NCBI GenBank assembly: GCA_021442155.1
Contig: CM038223.1
Location: forward strand, 33,950,983 to 34,014,982
Reading direction: 5' to 3'
DNA from: Cymbidium sinense
Lineage: Eukaryota; Streptophyta; Magnoliopsida; Asparagales; Orchidaceae
Length of the DNA stretch: 64,000 nt
Positions 23,800 to 35,620 of the stretch are shown here, piece after piece. The notes beneath the pieces are model-generated. The model was not told the origin of the DNA and did not search any database. It saw only the letters and a list, made by a program, of their open reading frames with translations. A program made the position numbers and the translations under genes. Each line of letters starts with the position of its first letter. The first letter of the stretch is position 1.

Positions 23800-24560
23800 A
23801 AACATGAGAGTTAGTGGGCTCTCCATATAAAAAAGACATAATCGATGTTAAATGGGTCTACATGTCCAAGCTTAACTCAAATGAATCAATACAAAAATAT
23901 AAAGCAAGGCTAGTTGCTAAAAGATACTCACAATAATTTGGAGTCACCTAAAATGAGACTTTTTCTCCAACTCCTTGACTCGACACAGTAATGGTGCTGA
24001 TAGCACTTTTAGCACAAAGGAAGTGGAAGATCTATCTAGTAAATGTGAAGTTAGTATTCTTGAATGATTACTTAGAGAAAAAGCTCTATGTGGAGAAACC
24101 CTTAAGGTTTATAGTAAAAAAAACAAGAAGATAAAATTCATAAGTTAAAGAAGGCTTTGTATGGGTTAAAGCAAGCTCCAAGAGTATGGTATAGCCGAAT
24201 CATCAACGACTCCATTGCATAAGGCTTCAAGAGGAGAAAAAGTCAGCGAATATTATACATTAATACTAAAGGTATGAGCAATGCTCTCGTTGTCTCTCTG
24301 TATGTAGATGATCTTATCTATATAAGAAACAACAAGAAGCTGATTTAAGATTTTAAGAAAGACCCGATTAAGACATTCAAAATGAGTGATTTAGGTATGA
24401 TGCTCTACTTTTTCAAGGTTAAACTAAGTCAAATAGAAGATGAAATCTTCATTTCACAAACAAAGCATACAAAAAGTCTTTTAAATAAATTTAAGATGAA
24501 TGGTTGCAAGGTAGTTGCTCAACACTAGATAACAAACCACATATGAAGGAAGACAACACA
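23800..24560 (+). pseudogene. Copia reverse transcriptase (broken)
   Basis: The start reads 'DVKWVYMSKLNSN', then 'YKARLVAKRYSQ', the finger block of copia RT. The palm box YVDD is intact at 24301-24312 (tatgtagatgat, followed by LIYI), so the catalytic Asp pair survives. 'MSDLGMMLYF' follows near 24382. Stops at several sites (for example near 23935, 23970 and 24130) prevent a continuous product. Confidence 0.85.
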
Positions 24561-24689
24561 CCAATGGTTGACATCACTACTTATTGAAGTCTCATTAGAA
24601 ACTTACTTTATCTAACAGCTACAAGATAAGATATCATGTATGCAATAAGTCTACTCTCAAGATTCATGCAAAGTTCAAGCTAGGCTCAT

Positions 24690-25060
24690 CAAGGTGCAAC
24701 TAAGAGTGTCCTTAGATATCTACAAGGGACAAAGAACTATGGCATCTGGTATGAGTCCACTCCTAACTCAAGACTAATTAGATATACTGATAGTGATTGG
24801 GTAGGATCAATGGATGACATGAAGAACACCTCAAGATATGCTTTCACATTAAGCTCTAGAATATTTTCTTGGGCTTTAAAGAAGCAAGCAATAATAGCAC
24901 AATCATCAGTTGAAGTAGAATACATTGCAGCTTCCATGACCATAAGCCAAGCTATATGGCTAAAATGCATACTTAAAGACATAGGTAAGCCATAAGAAAG
25001 AGCTATAGAAGTCTACTTATAACAAATTAGCTATAGATATGGCTAAAACAGTATTTCATG
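24690..25060 (+). pseudogene. Copia RNase H (partly open)
   Basis: The frame 24810-24995 reads 'MDDMKNTSRYAFTLSSRIF', then 'SWALKKQAIIAQSSVEVEYIA', whose two parts are the 'SWxSKKQ...SSTEAEYxA' block of copia RNase H. The Glu of VEVEY is present. Directly upstream, 'YTDSDWVGSMDD' gives the first Asp. The domain follows RT without its own start, as usual for a polyprotein. Confidence 0.85.
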
Positions 25061-25240
25061 GCAGAACTAAACATAGTCGCATCAAATATCATTTCACCAG
25101 AAAAGCTGAAGGAAACCAAGAGATTAAACTCAAGCATCACAAGATTAAAGAATAATCAGTAGACATTCACAAAGCCACTTCCAAGAGGAAAGTTGGAGCT
25201 ATTACATGACATGATTTGAGTTATTAAAATTTGTATCAAC

Positions 25241-25246
25241 GAGGAG
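25241..25246 (+). promoter_or_regulatory. Polypurine tract, copia
   Basis: gaggag directly precedes the 3' LTR (tgataaatt). This is the place from which plus-strand synthesis is primed in LTR elements. The tract is short. Confidence 0.65.
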
Positions 25247-25631
25247 TGATAAATTGATGCTCATCTCTAAATTATTCTAGAGTATTCTATTAATACAGAT
25301 TTTTATAAGAGAAGAATACTCTAGAACATTTGTAATAAATATGAAGACTCTAGAGTATGGTGAATTATTAGTATAAAGTAGAAGGTTTTAAGTTATGTAA
25401 TAAATAAGAAGACTTTAGAGTATACTTTTATGGAAACAATTGTAATATTATAGAAGTCTCTAGATTCAGCTTTCATACTTATAAATAGTTAAGGCCATTT
25501 TGTTGTAAGTCAAGCTGAAAACTACTCAACAAATACTTGTAATAAAATCCTCTATTTTCTCCTCATATTCTATGATCCAAAAATCTTTTATCATTACTCC
25601 CTCAATAATCTTCTCCCAAGCATTTCCAACA
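25247..25631 (+). repeat. Copia 3' LTR
   Basis: Begins tgataaattgatgctc and ends ttccaaca, followed by the duplication tttct. A TATA-like tataaatag lies at 25480-25488. It matches the 5' LTR along its whole length with substitutions and small indels. Confidence 0.92.
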
Positions 25632-25636
25632 TTTCT

Positions 25637-26550
25637 AAATACTTTATTAGAAAATAAACAAGTTGAAATAGAGGAGGAAAGTATAATTAGAATTTTAATG
25701 ATGAAATAAAAATAAGAGGATTTGGAAAGAAATATTTATTTAACATTACCAAATGAATAGCAAGGTCTTAAGCATTTTATTACTTGATTGCTAAGATATT
25801 TGTCTCACGTTCAAGACATGGTATTTGTGTAGCAAATGAAATTTCTAGCTTCCAGTACTAATTTAAATATAGTTTTGTTCTTTCCATGTGTTAAAGATAA
25901 GGAATAAATTTAAATACCTAAAAAAGAAAAAAACTTATCTTGTTTAAATTTACTTGAAAAAGATGATTAGTAAGTTAATAACAATCATCTTAATGGTCAA
26001 ATTAGTTGAATAGTGGCTTAAAAGTTGAATATTCAAAATAGATAAGCACAACATTAAAAGATAAAATTAATTACATTATTTCCCTAATTTTAATATATTA
26101 TAATAATTAATCTTGAGAGCTTATGCATATAATTATAATTTTGGTCATCATAAGCATAACTTAGTATATGCCAATAATTTTGTTTAAGATTAATATATGA
26201 GTGGGCTCCATTCAGGCTAAGCTTACAAGTTAAAATCAAGACTAAAAATTAATCTAAATTTTATTAATGGCTAAATAAAGTTGTTTTCCAATAAGCTTCA
26301 GTAATCCCAATCACTTCGACAATAATAATGCTTAAGGTGCAAAAAAAATCTTTTGTTAAGTAAATTTTTTTTTTGTTAAGTAAAAAACTTTTAATTTAAT
26401 AGTGTTGAGTATGTTAAAATAATTAGCACATAAAATAAGTACAATAAGTAAAATTCATTGTCAAAAAATTCAGAGCTAACTTATTATCATAGATTTGCCT
26501 CATGCAAGAGTACAAAATTGCACAAGTAAAAATATAATAAGTAGCTTCCC
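25637..26550. other. Spacer between copia and Harbinger elements
   Basis: AT-rich, no supported reading frame and no recognised repeat. It ends at the TTA duplication of the Harbinger element. Confidence 0.5.
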
Positions 26551-26553
26551 TTA

Positions 26554-26581
26554 AGGGCTATTTGGGATCAATTTTTATTTT
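26554..26581 (+). repeat. Harbinger left terminal inverted repeat
   Basis: agggctatttgggatcaatt and on to 26581. It is the reverse-complement partner of 41736-41763 with four mismatches and follows a TTA duplication. Confidence 0.9.
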
Positions 26582-28866
26582 GTGTTTTATATTTTTTTAC
26601 AAAATAGAAAAAATAAAAATTATGTTTATTTTCTATTTTATTTTTATATTTTTATTTTTAAATAATTTTGATTTATAATTTAAAAAAAAGTTAAAATAGA
26701 TCAAATATGTTTATTTTTGTTTTTAAAACACATGATACCCACTCTCCTTACTCTCTCATTGTTTCATGACTTTCTCGTGCACCTCACAACACTATTGTGT
26801 GACCTACGACTCTCTTATGAGCCCTAGTCACCTTTTTCTCTTTCGCTGTCATTTCTTGTGAGTCCTCATGATTCTCCACCCTTTCAGATCTATCTTGTTG
26901 TCTCTTCCTATTCCTGTGATTTCTATCTCATTATCACTTCTTTTATTTGTTACATGAATCTTTTACTACGCCGCTAGCTTGTTTTGGATCAAACATCACT
27001 AGAGCAATGGAAGCCCTAAGATTATTACAGTGTCTTAAAGAAGTATAATATTTTGAGTTTTCTTCCATTTAAGCTATCCAGTTTGACCAAACCCTTGATT
27101 TGATGGGGAAATTTTAGGGAAGGAGATCATAAGTTGTCTAGTGTAGATTAGAACCTAGAAATTTTTGTAATAATAGAGTGAGCTTGTTATTTCTATTATC
27201 TTTGGCACTTATATTGTCTCCTCTCATGGAAAGAAACTTGCTATAGTTAATGTTTAATAAATTAGAAAGTTATGTTCTATAGCTGTGAGATATTTAGTCA
27301 TTTTAACAATGCCTTAGTTATAAATAGTTTATAATTTGTCAGGTATTAGTTAGTAGTGATAGTATAATTCACTTTAGTTATGGAAAAGATTATGAACATT
27401 TTTATAGGATTTCAAGAGATAAAAGGTTTGCAGAAGTGACACAAAATGTGGATGTAATTGAAACAAAATTAATTTGAGATCAACAAAGATTTTTATAATG
27501 GTGATTTAATCATGAAGATTAATGCTGAAATAAAAGTTACAGTGCTAGAAATATCTATTTTCTACTCATTTTTATTGACTTGACTCATGGATGACCAATT
27601 CCTTTCAAATCTTCAGACTAATTTTCTTAAGCCACATATATGTAATTGAGCCAATATTGGTCTTCATAAATGAAATAACTTTAAATCATCAAAATTCTAT
27701 GTTTTCAAGTTTAGTCCTCCTTTTTGTTTCTAGATTATAGGAACAAATTTTTATGTTTTCTTTTATTATATAGGTTTGCTTTCAAATCACAACAAGCTTC
27801 TTTATATTTAAATATCCATAACCTTAATCTTCAGAAAATTAGGTATGCTAGCAATGAATTTATTATGTTTACATTTTGAGTTAATAAATCAAACTATTCT
27901 TTTTATCTTCTTATTTTCTTATTAACCTTTCTCTTAGTCTACTTAACTATATTCAAGTTTTTTTAAAATTAATTTCTTATTATTTTGAATGCAATTTATA
28001 TGCTCCAAGTTGGTAATGAGACTGTTTCTCTTATTTTTGTTAAGAAAATTTATTTTTGATGGAGTAATGGGTTCATACCGAAATGCTAGCGAAATATGGA
28101 ATCTCTTTAGTAAATAAATTTAGTGTCAAAGTTAACTCTAATGCTAAATGATATTCTTTATATCCAAAATTCTCCATGTGTTTCTAGTTGATAACTTACT
28201 CTTTGAGTTTATTTCACTTCGTCATTTTTTCTATATATTGTTATTAATTGTAGTCATCCATTTACTCATTATAAAAAAATGTATAAAGTAAATTTGGGCA
28301 TGGAGAATACTAAAATAAATTTTTTTATGGTTGTTAAGGTTATGAGTATGTTGTAGTGTGGTATCATCTTTATAACTTCCCATCGCCTTCTTTTGGCTTT
28401 TAGATGCATGTTTATAATATTCAATATTTCAATGTATATTGAAAAAAAATTTGATTTGCATGCAATGATTTTTCTCAATGAAACTATTTGATGTTTAATT
28501 TTTTATAGTAATTTCTTTATCTTAAAAAAAAAGTCTTATTTTCATGAAGGCATGTTTTGTCAAAATATTAACAAGCATATCATATTTATCTATATTGATT
28601 TTCCTTACATACATAAGATACTGAAAATGCCATTAAAAATGTTATATGCCACTTTAGACATTTGAACCAATTCTTATTCATATGGATATACAAAATCCAT
28701 GCTTAATTTATAAATGTAAAATATCATAGATACACTTTAAGCCATTATGTGAAATTGAACTTGGGCTTCTTTGACTTATAAGTTTCTACATGGAAGAATT
28801 CATGCAGAAATTATATTTTTATCATACATTTGATATTATATTTGGAATGTTGTTTATCTTTTTAAA
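26582..28866. other. Left arm of Harbinger element, no domain seen
   Basis: After the TIR come AT-rich subterminal sequence and a pyrimidine-rich stretch near 26740-26960 (ctctccttactctctc, cctttttctctttcgctg), as in a 5' leader. No protein domain was recognised up to the gypsy insertion. Confidence 0.5.
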
Positions 28867-28871
28867 AATGT
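28867..28871. repeat. Target duplication, left, of gypsy element (aatgt)
   Basis: aatgt directly before the LTR start. The same word follows the right LTR at 35380-35384. Confidence 0.9.
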
Positions 28872-29643
28872 TGATGCAGGACACGGGTGCTTTTTATGAT
28901 ATGTTGTTTATTACACCGATAATTCTTAAATCCTCATGAAAGAGTAATGATAAATGCACACTACTATTGAGCACATTCACAATATTATGAATTTAGTGAA
29001 GTTGAAAAGATTTTGATTAAAGTTATGTTAACCACACTAGAGATCTGAATCTTATAAGTGCAAAGGAATAACTGAAAAGTTATGAACGATCTAACCTGTA
29101 ATAGATTTAAAATACCAGTAGCGAAGCAGGAATAAGTTAAAGTTGACCTCTACAAATAGTCCGTCGTTGTGGAGATCGCGTTCCTTCCTTAGAAGTCCTT
29201 CTCTAAGGGTTGTGAGCTCACACACTCAAGTAGTCCATTACTTAAGAGGAAAACACATAAAATAGTAAAAGAAATTTAAGAGGGTATCTTTTATTCCAAA
29301 TTCAAGTACCAAGCATTACAAGAGTCTCCCTATTTATAGGATTGAAAGAGAGAGTTAAGAATACTCAAACCTAACTCCAAACTCAAACCTAACACCATCA
29401 TAACCACCCACCACCCACTACCAAACCTACCACCATTATCAAACCTACCACTCATTCCATAACCTACCCAAAGTGTCATACCTACTACAATGACTCATGG
29501 GCCATGACATAAGAATAGTACATATAAGCTCAAGACATACAAAATATAAAAAAGCCCAATAATACATAACTTAAATTATAACAAAAGGCCCAATCATGGA
29601 TTTAAGCTTTATGATGATGATGATGACGGTGATGATGATCGCA
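28872..29643 (-). repeat. Gypsy 3' LTR
   Basis: Pairs with 34592-35379. Its inner end reads tgatgatcgca instead of the gccctgcatca of the partner, so it differs by a small indel at the polypurine side. A TATA box tataaatagg on the minus strand lies at 29329-29338. Confidence 0.93.
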
Positions 29644-29651
29644 CTCCCGAC
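29644..29651 (-). promoter_or_regulatory. Polypurine tract, gypsy (weak)
   Basis: The minus strand reads gtcgggag next to the 3' LTR start TGCGATC. The tract is short and broken by two pyrimidines. Confidence 0.45.
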
Positions 29652-29959
29652 TTTAAAAGATTCTCCTGGAGAATGAAAATCCAAGTACTCTTGTAATGAG
29701 TCTAGTTGATGTAACTCATCAAATGTAAGCCATGAATCTTCAAGTGGAGAAAGACCTTTCCAATGAACGAGAAACCTTTGAGTGCCTCCATCAGATGTGA
29801 TGATAAATCTGGTCTTATAAAATTTGATCTAGACGATGTGATCTTAAGCAGCGAGATGGTATAGGAGTCGATGATGAAGTATGAACCTGCATGTTAGTAC
29901 TATTTGTAGAGGGAATAGTGTCATCACCAGGCTTGCCCATGGTACGTTAAATCGATACA

Positions 29960-30606
29960 TTAAATATTGGAGAAATTCCGATTCATTGGAAGATCTATTT
30001 CATAAGCATTATCATTTATCTTCATTACAACTTTAATAGGACCAGATCTCTTGAGACTTAATTTCTTAAGAGTTCCAGTTGGAAATCTCTCAGGTCTAAC
30101 TTTAACAAGAACCAAATCTCCCTCATTAAATTTTACATATCGTCTATGTGCATCAACATTAGCTTTATATTTATCATAACTCATAGTAAGTTTTTATTGA
30201 ATTTCATGATGTAAATCATGCATGCTTTGTGCAAATGAAGATGCAAATGCACTAGACCTATATGTTATAGGCAATTCAACAAGATCAATTGGTTTTCTTG
30301 GATCATAACCAACTATAATATGAAAAGTACTCATATCAGTTGACCCATTAATTGAACTGTTATAAGCAAACTCTGTAGCAGGAAGAACTAGGTCCCAACT
30401 AGTAGTATGATCGGTCACTAGACTCTAAGTAAATTTCTAAGCTTCTATTAACAACTTCGGTTGCCATCTATTTGAGGGTGGTAAGTCAGAAAATAAGAGT
30501 TTTGTGCTTTTTCCATAAAGTTTTCCAAAATAGCTCATAAATCTTACATCATCATCACAATTATCTTAGGTAGTCCATGTAAAACTATCTCACGAAGAAA
30601 ATTGTG
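29960..30606 (-). pseudogene. Gypsy integrase core end and C-terminal module (broken)
   Basis: Frame 30194-30418 has 'WDLVLPATEFAYNSS' and 'FHIIVGYDPRKPIDLV', the end of the gypsy integrase core. Frame 29960-30184 has '[20 protein letters not shown]', then '[20 protein letters not shown]' and 'YEIDLP', a GPY/F-type module in which the Tyr/Phe of GPY/F is Ile. Around 30570-30430 the second Asp region reads 'NCDDDVRFMSYFGKLYGK' and the 'GQTEVVNR' block has become 'RWQPKLLIEA', so the catalytic Glu is Lys. No chromodomain was recognised. This continues the 30607-31518 frame after a break. Confidence 0.85.
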
Positions 30607-31518
30607 CTATATGTGAGGCATCGATGTCTTATAACATGGAATGAAGTGTGCCATTTTAGAGAATCGGTCAACAACTACTAGGATAGAGTCAAAACATTGT
30701 ATAGTGCGAGGTAATCCTAAGATGAAGTCCATATTAAGATCTTCCCAAGGTTTGTGGGGGATTGGGAGTGGTGTGTATAGACCATAATTTTGTTTTTCAC
30801 TTTTTGATACTTGGCAAGTATGACATTGGGCAATGATATGAGCAACATCTTTCTTAAGACTAGGCCAAAAGAACCTATCCTCCATCATATTTATTATCAC
30901 ACCAAAATGATCAGATACATCTCTTGAATGAATTTCCTCAACAAGAAAATTTTGAAGATATGAATCGGGGATACATTGTTGTGTGCCACGAAAGAGATAG
31001 CCATCTTGTATTTGATAATCTAGACTATTAATTGAAACATCAAATTTCAAAGATTCAAAAATTTGTTGAAAATATTTACAATTAGGATAATCATCTTTAA
31101 CCTTTTTGAATCCAATAACCTTCATACTCATGGTATTTAATAATGTACATATTCTACTTAAGGCATCTGCAACTTTATTCTCAACACCAGATTTATGTTT
31201 AAGAACAAATGTATATTCTTGAAGAAATTGAACCCATTTTGCATGATGAGAACTAAGTTTCTTTTGGGTGTTTAGATATTTAAGTGCTTCGTGATCAAAA
31301 TAAAGTATAAATTCTCGTGAAAGAAGATAATGTCGCCAATAACGTAAAGTTTGGATGACATCATACAGCTCACGATCATATGTGGAATATTGTTGATGCG
31401 CTTCATTTAATTTTTCACTAAAGAAAGAAATAGGATGACCTTCTTGTTTAAGAACACCTCTAATACCAACTCCAAAAGCATCACATGATACCTCAAATAC
31501 TTTGTCAAAATTTGGCAA
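30607..31518 (-). pseudogene. Gypsy RNase H and integrase N-part (303-codon open frame)
   Basis: The longest open frame of the window. Residues 1-120 are RNase H: 'VSCDAFGVGIRGVL' (Asp), 'YSTYDRELYDVI' (Glu), 'LYFDHEALKYL' (Asp), then 'HAKWVQFLQEYTFVLKHKSG' and 'NKVADALSR'. Residues about 190-245 form the integrase zinc-binding part: 'HSRDVSDHFG', with CHTC at the C-x2-C. Residues about 258-300 start the core: 'PWEDLNMDFILGLPR', where MDF holds the first catalytic Asp, and 'DSILVVVDRFSKMAHFIPC'. RT lies upstream out of frame, and the core continues in another frame below 30606. It is a fragment of a polyprotein, so the first Met is not a true start. Confidence 0.93.
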
Positions 31519-32508
31519 TTTTAATATCGGTGGACTTGTTAAAAGTTCTTTAATTTTAGAGAATGCATCAGCAGCTACCTTTGTCCAAACAAAGTCTCCC
31601 TTTTTAAGACATTGAGTTATCTAGGCCATAATAGTGCTAAATCCACGAATAAACCTTCGATAAAATGTGGCTAACCCATGAAAACTATATACATCATGAA
31701 TTATGGTTGGGGTAGGCCACTCTTGAATAACCTAATTTTTTAGATGAGATGCCATCACAAGAAATAATGAATCCTAAGAAGATTAAGATGTCATAAATGA
31801 GCATTTTTTAAGTGAACATATAGTCTTTCTTCACGCACTTCAAAGACTTGTCGTAAATGTTTCTCATGATCACTCTTAATTTGATTAAAATTAAAGTATC
31901 ATCAAAGTACACAACTAAAATTTTCCAATGAATGGCGTAAGATATGAGTCATCACTGCATAAATGTACTTGGAGCATTAGTCAATCCAAAAGGCATTACT
32001 AGCCATTCATACAAACCATCTTTAGTCTTGAATGCAGTTTTCCATTCATCACCTTCTCTCATACGAATTTGATGATATCCACTTCTAAGATTAATTTTAG
32101 AACTATTGATCCAGCCATCATATCTAACATGTCATCAAGTCTAGGTATGGAAACCTATATACTTAATTGATTTTATTTATAGCATGATTATCTACACACA
32201 TATGCCAACTACCATCTTTCTTTGGGGTAAGAAGAGCAGGCACTGCGCATGGAGATAAACTTTCCTTGATAAACCCTTTTGATAATAAATCATCAACTTG
32301 TTATTTTAGCTCTGCATGTTCATTTGGGTTCATACGATAATGTGGCAAATTTGGGAGTGATGATCCAAGAATTAGCTCTATGGCATGTTGGATACTTCTT
32401 AATGGGGAAGCTCACTAGGAAGTTCTTCGTGACAAATATCTTAATATTCCAAAAAGTTCACGTCGATGAGAATGATTTAACACAAGGTTGATTTTGATGT
32501 TAGGACAA
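31519..32508 (-). pseudogene. Gypsy reverse transcriptase (broken)
   Basis: The minus-strand frames contain the palm box YFDD (31898-31909; 'VVYFDDTLI'), preceded by '[13 protein letters not shown]' (near 31960) and 'KNPFGLTNA'-type context. '[12 protein letters not shown]' (near 31680) is the conserved post-palm block, and '[10 protein letters not shown]' (near 32100) belongs to the finger/palm. Several stops and frameshifts intervene, including at 31620-31740 and 31920-31950. The YFDD box itself is intact. Confidence 0.85.
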
Positions 32509-32964
32509 CTAATGCAAAATGATATTCCCATTAATCTCTTGTTGAAATTGATGTTTATTAATAATATGTAGGGATTTCTTTTCTATGAGTGGAGAAGAAT
32601 TTTGGGGTTGAAGTGGAGTGACCTCTTTAGGCTTAGCTGGATTTAAGATAATTCTCTTACCATGAAAATTAAAAGCATATGTATTAGATTGCCCATAATT
32701 TGTGACATCCATATCAAAAAGCCAAGGTCTACCTAAAAGTATATGAGCAACATCCATCGAAAGAACATCACACCAAATTTTATCACTATATTCTCCTAAT
32801 TGAATGGGTACAAGATAATGTTGAGATATAGAGATAGAGGTCTTATCTACCCAAGCAATCTTATAAGGCTGTGGGTGGGTCTCTAGGGTGAGCTTCATCC
32901 TAGCTAAAGCAGAAGTAGCAATAACAATCATGCAACTGCCACTATCAATGATTAACTTACACAT
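32509..32964 (-). pseudogene. Gypsy aspartic protease segment (151 codons)
   Basis: The frame begins at MCKLIIDSGSCMIVIATSAL. DSG at residues 7-9 is the retropepsin active-site triad, in the C-x-L-x-x-D-x-G-S context of plant gypsy proteases. Later come 'IWCDVLSMDVAHILLGRPWL' and 'FDMDVTNYGQSNTYAF', the second half of the fold. It would cut Gag-Pol after particle formation. The segment is open, but the gag before it and the RT after it are broken. Confidence 0.85.
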
Positions 32965-32989
32965 CTTTTCACCACTCTTAAAATAAATG

Positions 32990-34355
32990 TGGAAAATTGA
33001 TGTGTGCCTCCAATCAATATTAGCTCATTGGGTTGCTAACACACAATGCATAACAGCTATATGAGACTAATCTAATGCTTCTTCTGCATCACTAGCTTCT
33101 TCACAAGGGTCAACTATAATTTAATTATCATTATTTTTATTTTGTTGATCCTCATTTTCATAATCTAAGTGTAAGTTTCGAGGGGTACTTGCATAGTGAC
33201 CAATTTTACCACATGTAAAACAAGTAATGCTAGAAGTCTTAGAGCCAGATGTTCCCACTAAAGCTTTTCCTTTGTTTCACTAGGTCCTTTAGGAACTAAA
33301 GTAGGAGTGTTAACGATTGAGAGTTGTTTGTAGATGAAGTTATGAATCACTTATAAGGTTGTGATCTAAGATATTATTCAATTTGAGTCACCACTCGAAA
33401 TGCATCCTCAAGAGAATAAATTTCTCGAGTTATCATTTCATTATGAATATCAGTTCGTAACCCAGATCTAAATCTAGAGATTGTTGTGTGGTGATCCTCT
33501 CTAACATCACAATGGGTCATCAATTCATCAAACCATGTCATATACTCAAAAATAGTTAAAGATCATTGTTTAAGCATAGTCATTTCATCCATAAGTTGAT
33601 CATGAAAATTTAATGGTACATATTTTTGCTTTAAAATTTCTTTCATCTCATCCCAAGAAGCAATAGGTGGTTGTCCTAATCGTTGATATTTTTGTGTGAG
33701 ATTAATCCAATAAGTCTTAGCATGACTTGTTAGTTTCATGCATAAAATGAACTTATCTTTTTTTTGACATAATCATCTAATCAAAATATTGGTCCATTTC
33801 TACTAACCAATCTAAGAAAATTTTAGGATCAAGTCGACCATCAAAAGTAGGTGGATCAATTTTAACCCTACGAATAACATCATCATTAGATTCTCTAAGT
33901 GTATGCTGCAGGGCAACAAAATTAGATAATGGCTCTTCGTAATGTCGAGGATAATGCTCATAAGGAGTTCAATGAGCATAACCTTCATCTCGTCTTAATT
34001 GTCTTCCTATTCAATGAGGTGGGTGAGGAAGTACCTCATCAAACTCAGGATATTCATTAAAGTTATTCCTAGGGCAATAACGGGGTCTAATAGGAGAATA
34101 TGGATGAGGTGGGAGAGGAAGAGGAATGGGATCAACATGCTGACCTTCTCTCTTTTCAAGTTGGTGTTCTAGGATTGTTTCAGATGAATGTGTTGTAAGC
34201 CTACCAACTTTTTGTTCTAAGGCTTCAAATCTTTTGGAATTCATTAAAGGTTTGTTGGTGCATAAGCTTTTCTATTTTTCTAGTAAAAATTCATAGGAAT
34301 CATGTTTTTCATCTAAGGATTGATCTTGATATCTAAGACCACTATGAGTTGACAT
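32990..34355 (-). pseudogene. Gypsy gag (broken), with damaged zinc knuckle
   Basis: Likely start ATG at 34355 (MSTHSGLRYQDQSLDEKHD). Frame 34011-34244 follows (MNSKRFEALEQKVGRLTT, then a Pro-rich stretch). The capsid block 'FDGRLDPKIFLDWLVEMDQY' ends with FD near 33800. The zinc knuckle at about 33190-33222 reads CFTCGKIGHYASTPRN: both Cys and the His are present but the last Cys codon before Pro is missing. Frameshifts and stops occur at 33700-33780 and 33350-33560. Pol follows directly. Confidence 0.83.
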
Positions 34356-34575
34356 GATGATATTCTTTTAAAAATATTAATATAAGCAAATACTTAATTA
34401 ATAATTTTTTTAAAAAAAATGCAATGTAATGAAATCAAAAACACAATTAAAAGTAAGTAAATGCTCTAATTAGATAAAAATTTTGTATGATTTTTTTTAA
34501 CAATGAATTGCAAGATTACTCTAATGCAAAAATAAAACTCAATACTAAACAAGATGTTCCCAAAGAAACATACTT

Positions 34576-34587
34576 GATCTTATACCA
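34576..34587 (-). promoter_or_regulatory. Primer-binding site, gypsy (tRNA-iMet-like)
   Basis: The minus strand reads tggtataagatc four bases after the 5' LTR end, against tggtatcagagc for the initiator Met-tRNA complement. Three of twelve bases differ. Confidence 0.75.
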
Positions 34588-34591
34588 AATA

Positions 34592-35379
34592 TGATGTAGG
34601 ACACGGGTGCTTTTTATGATATGTTATTTATTACACCGATAATTCTTAAATCCTCATGAAAGAGTAATGATAAATGCACACTATTATTGACCACATTCAC
34701 AATATTATGAATTTAGTGAAGTTAAAAAGATTTTGATTAAAGTTATGTTAACCACACTAGAGATCTAATCGTATAAGTGCAAAGAAATAGCTGAAAAGTT
34801 ATGAACGATCTAACCTGTAACAGATTTAAAATAACCAGCAGTGAAGCAAGAATAAGTTGAAGTCGACCCTACAAATAGTCTGTCATTATGGAGATCGCGT
34901 TCCTTCCTTAGAAGTCCTTCCTTAAGGGTTGTGAGCTCACACACTCAAGTAGTTCGTTACTCAAGAGGAAAATACACAAAATAGTAAAAGAAATTTAAGA
35001 GGGTATCTTTTATTCCAAATTTAAGTACCAAGCATTACAAGAGTCTCCCTATTTATAGGATTGAAAGAGAGAGTTAAGAATACTCAAACCTAACTCCAAA
35101 CTCAAACCTAACACCATCATAACTACACCTACCACCACCTACTACCAAACCTACCACTATTATCAAACCTACCACTCATTCCATACCTACCCAAAGTTTC
35201 ATACCTACTACAATGACTCATGGGCCATGACATAAGAATAGCCCAACACATATAAGCTTAAGACATACAAAATATAAAAGCCCAATAATACATAACTTAA
35301 ATTATAACAAAAGGCCCAATCATGGATTTAAGCTTTATTATGATGACGTGGAAGACGGTGATGATGATGCCCTGCATCA
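34592..35379 (-). repeat. Gypsy 5' LTR
   Basis: 788 bp, plus-strand ends tgatgtagg and cctgcatca. A TATA box tataaatagg on the minus strand lies at 35048-35057. It aligns with 28872-29643, and the duplication aatgt follows at 35380-35384. Confidence 0.95.
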
Positions 35380-35620
35380 AATGTTGATGCAACAGATTAC
35401 CAACTCATGCATATAATTAGGTCATGAATGCTTATATTTTCTTGTGCTTGGTTTAACAAGTCAAATAAGCAAATGTAAGTTTTAATTGGTGTAATTTTTT
35501 TCTTTGATGGAGACTCCATTCTATAGGTATTGATCGCTATTTTTAATAAATTTTTAGAATTATTGGCTCCTTGATCTATTTTAAAGTAGATATGCTAAAA
35601 CTTTTTTAATTTGATAGATT

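Larger units (their letters stand above)
20850..25631 (+). mobile_element. Complete Ty1/copia retrotransposon (4782 bp), coding dead
   Basis: Direct LTRs lie at 20850-21237 (388 bp) and 25247-25631 (385 bp). A 5-bp duplication tttct stands at 20845-20849 and 25632-25636. A primer-binding site like initiator Met-tRNA (tggtatcaaaac, 21240) follows the 5' LTR, and a purine tract gaggag (25241-25246) precedes the 3' LTR. Internal order is gag, protease, integrase, RT, RNase H, which is the copia order. Stops and frameshifts occur throughout. The first base of the 5' LTR is G instead of the expected T, while the 3' LTR starts tgat and both end caaca. Confidence 0.93.
28872..35379 (-). mobile_element. 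Complete Ty3/gypsy element (6508 bp), coding dead
   Basis: Direct LTRs lie at 28872-29643 (3' LTR) and 34592-35379 (5' LTR), with the 5-bp duplication aatgt on both sides. The ends are tgatgcag...ctgcatca, a perfect 8-bp terminal inverted match. A tRNA-iMet-like primer site lies beside the 5' LTR. On the minus strand the order is gag, protease, RT, RNase H, integrase, which is the gypsy order. The LTRs differ by scattered substitutions and a few small indels, so the insertion is younger than the neighbouring Tat elements. Stops and frameshifts in gag, RT and integrase make it non-autonomous. It lies inside the Harbinger element. Confidence 0.95.
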
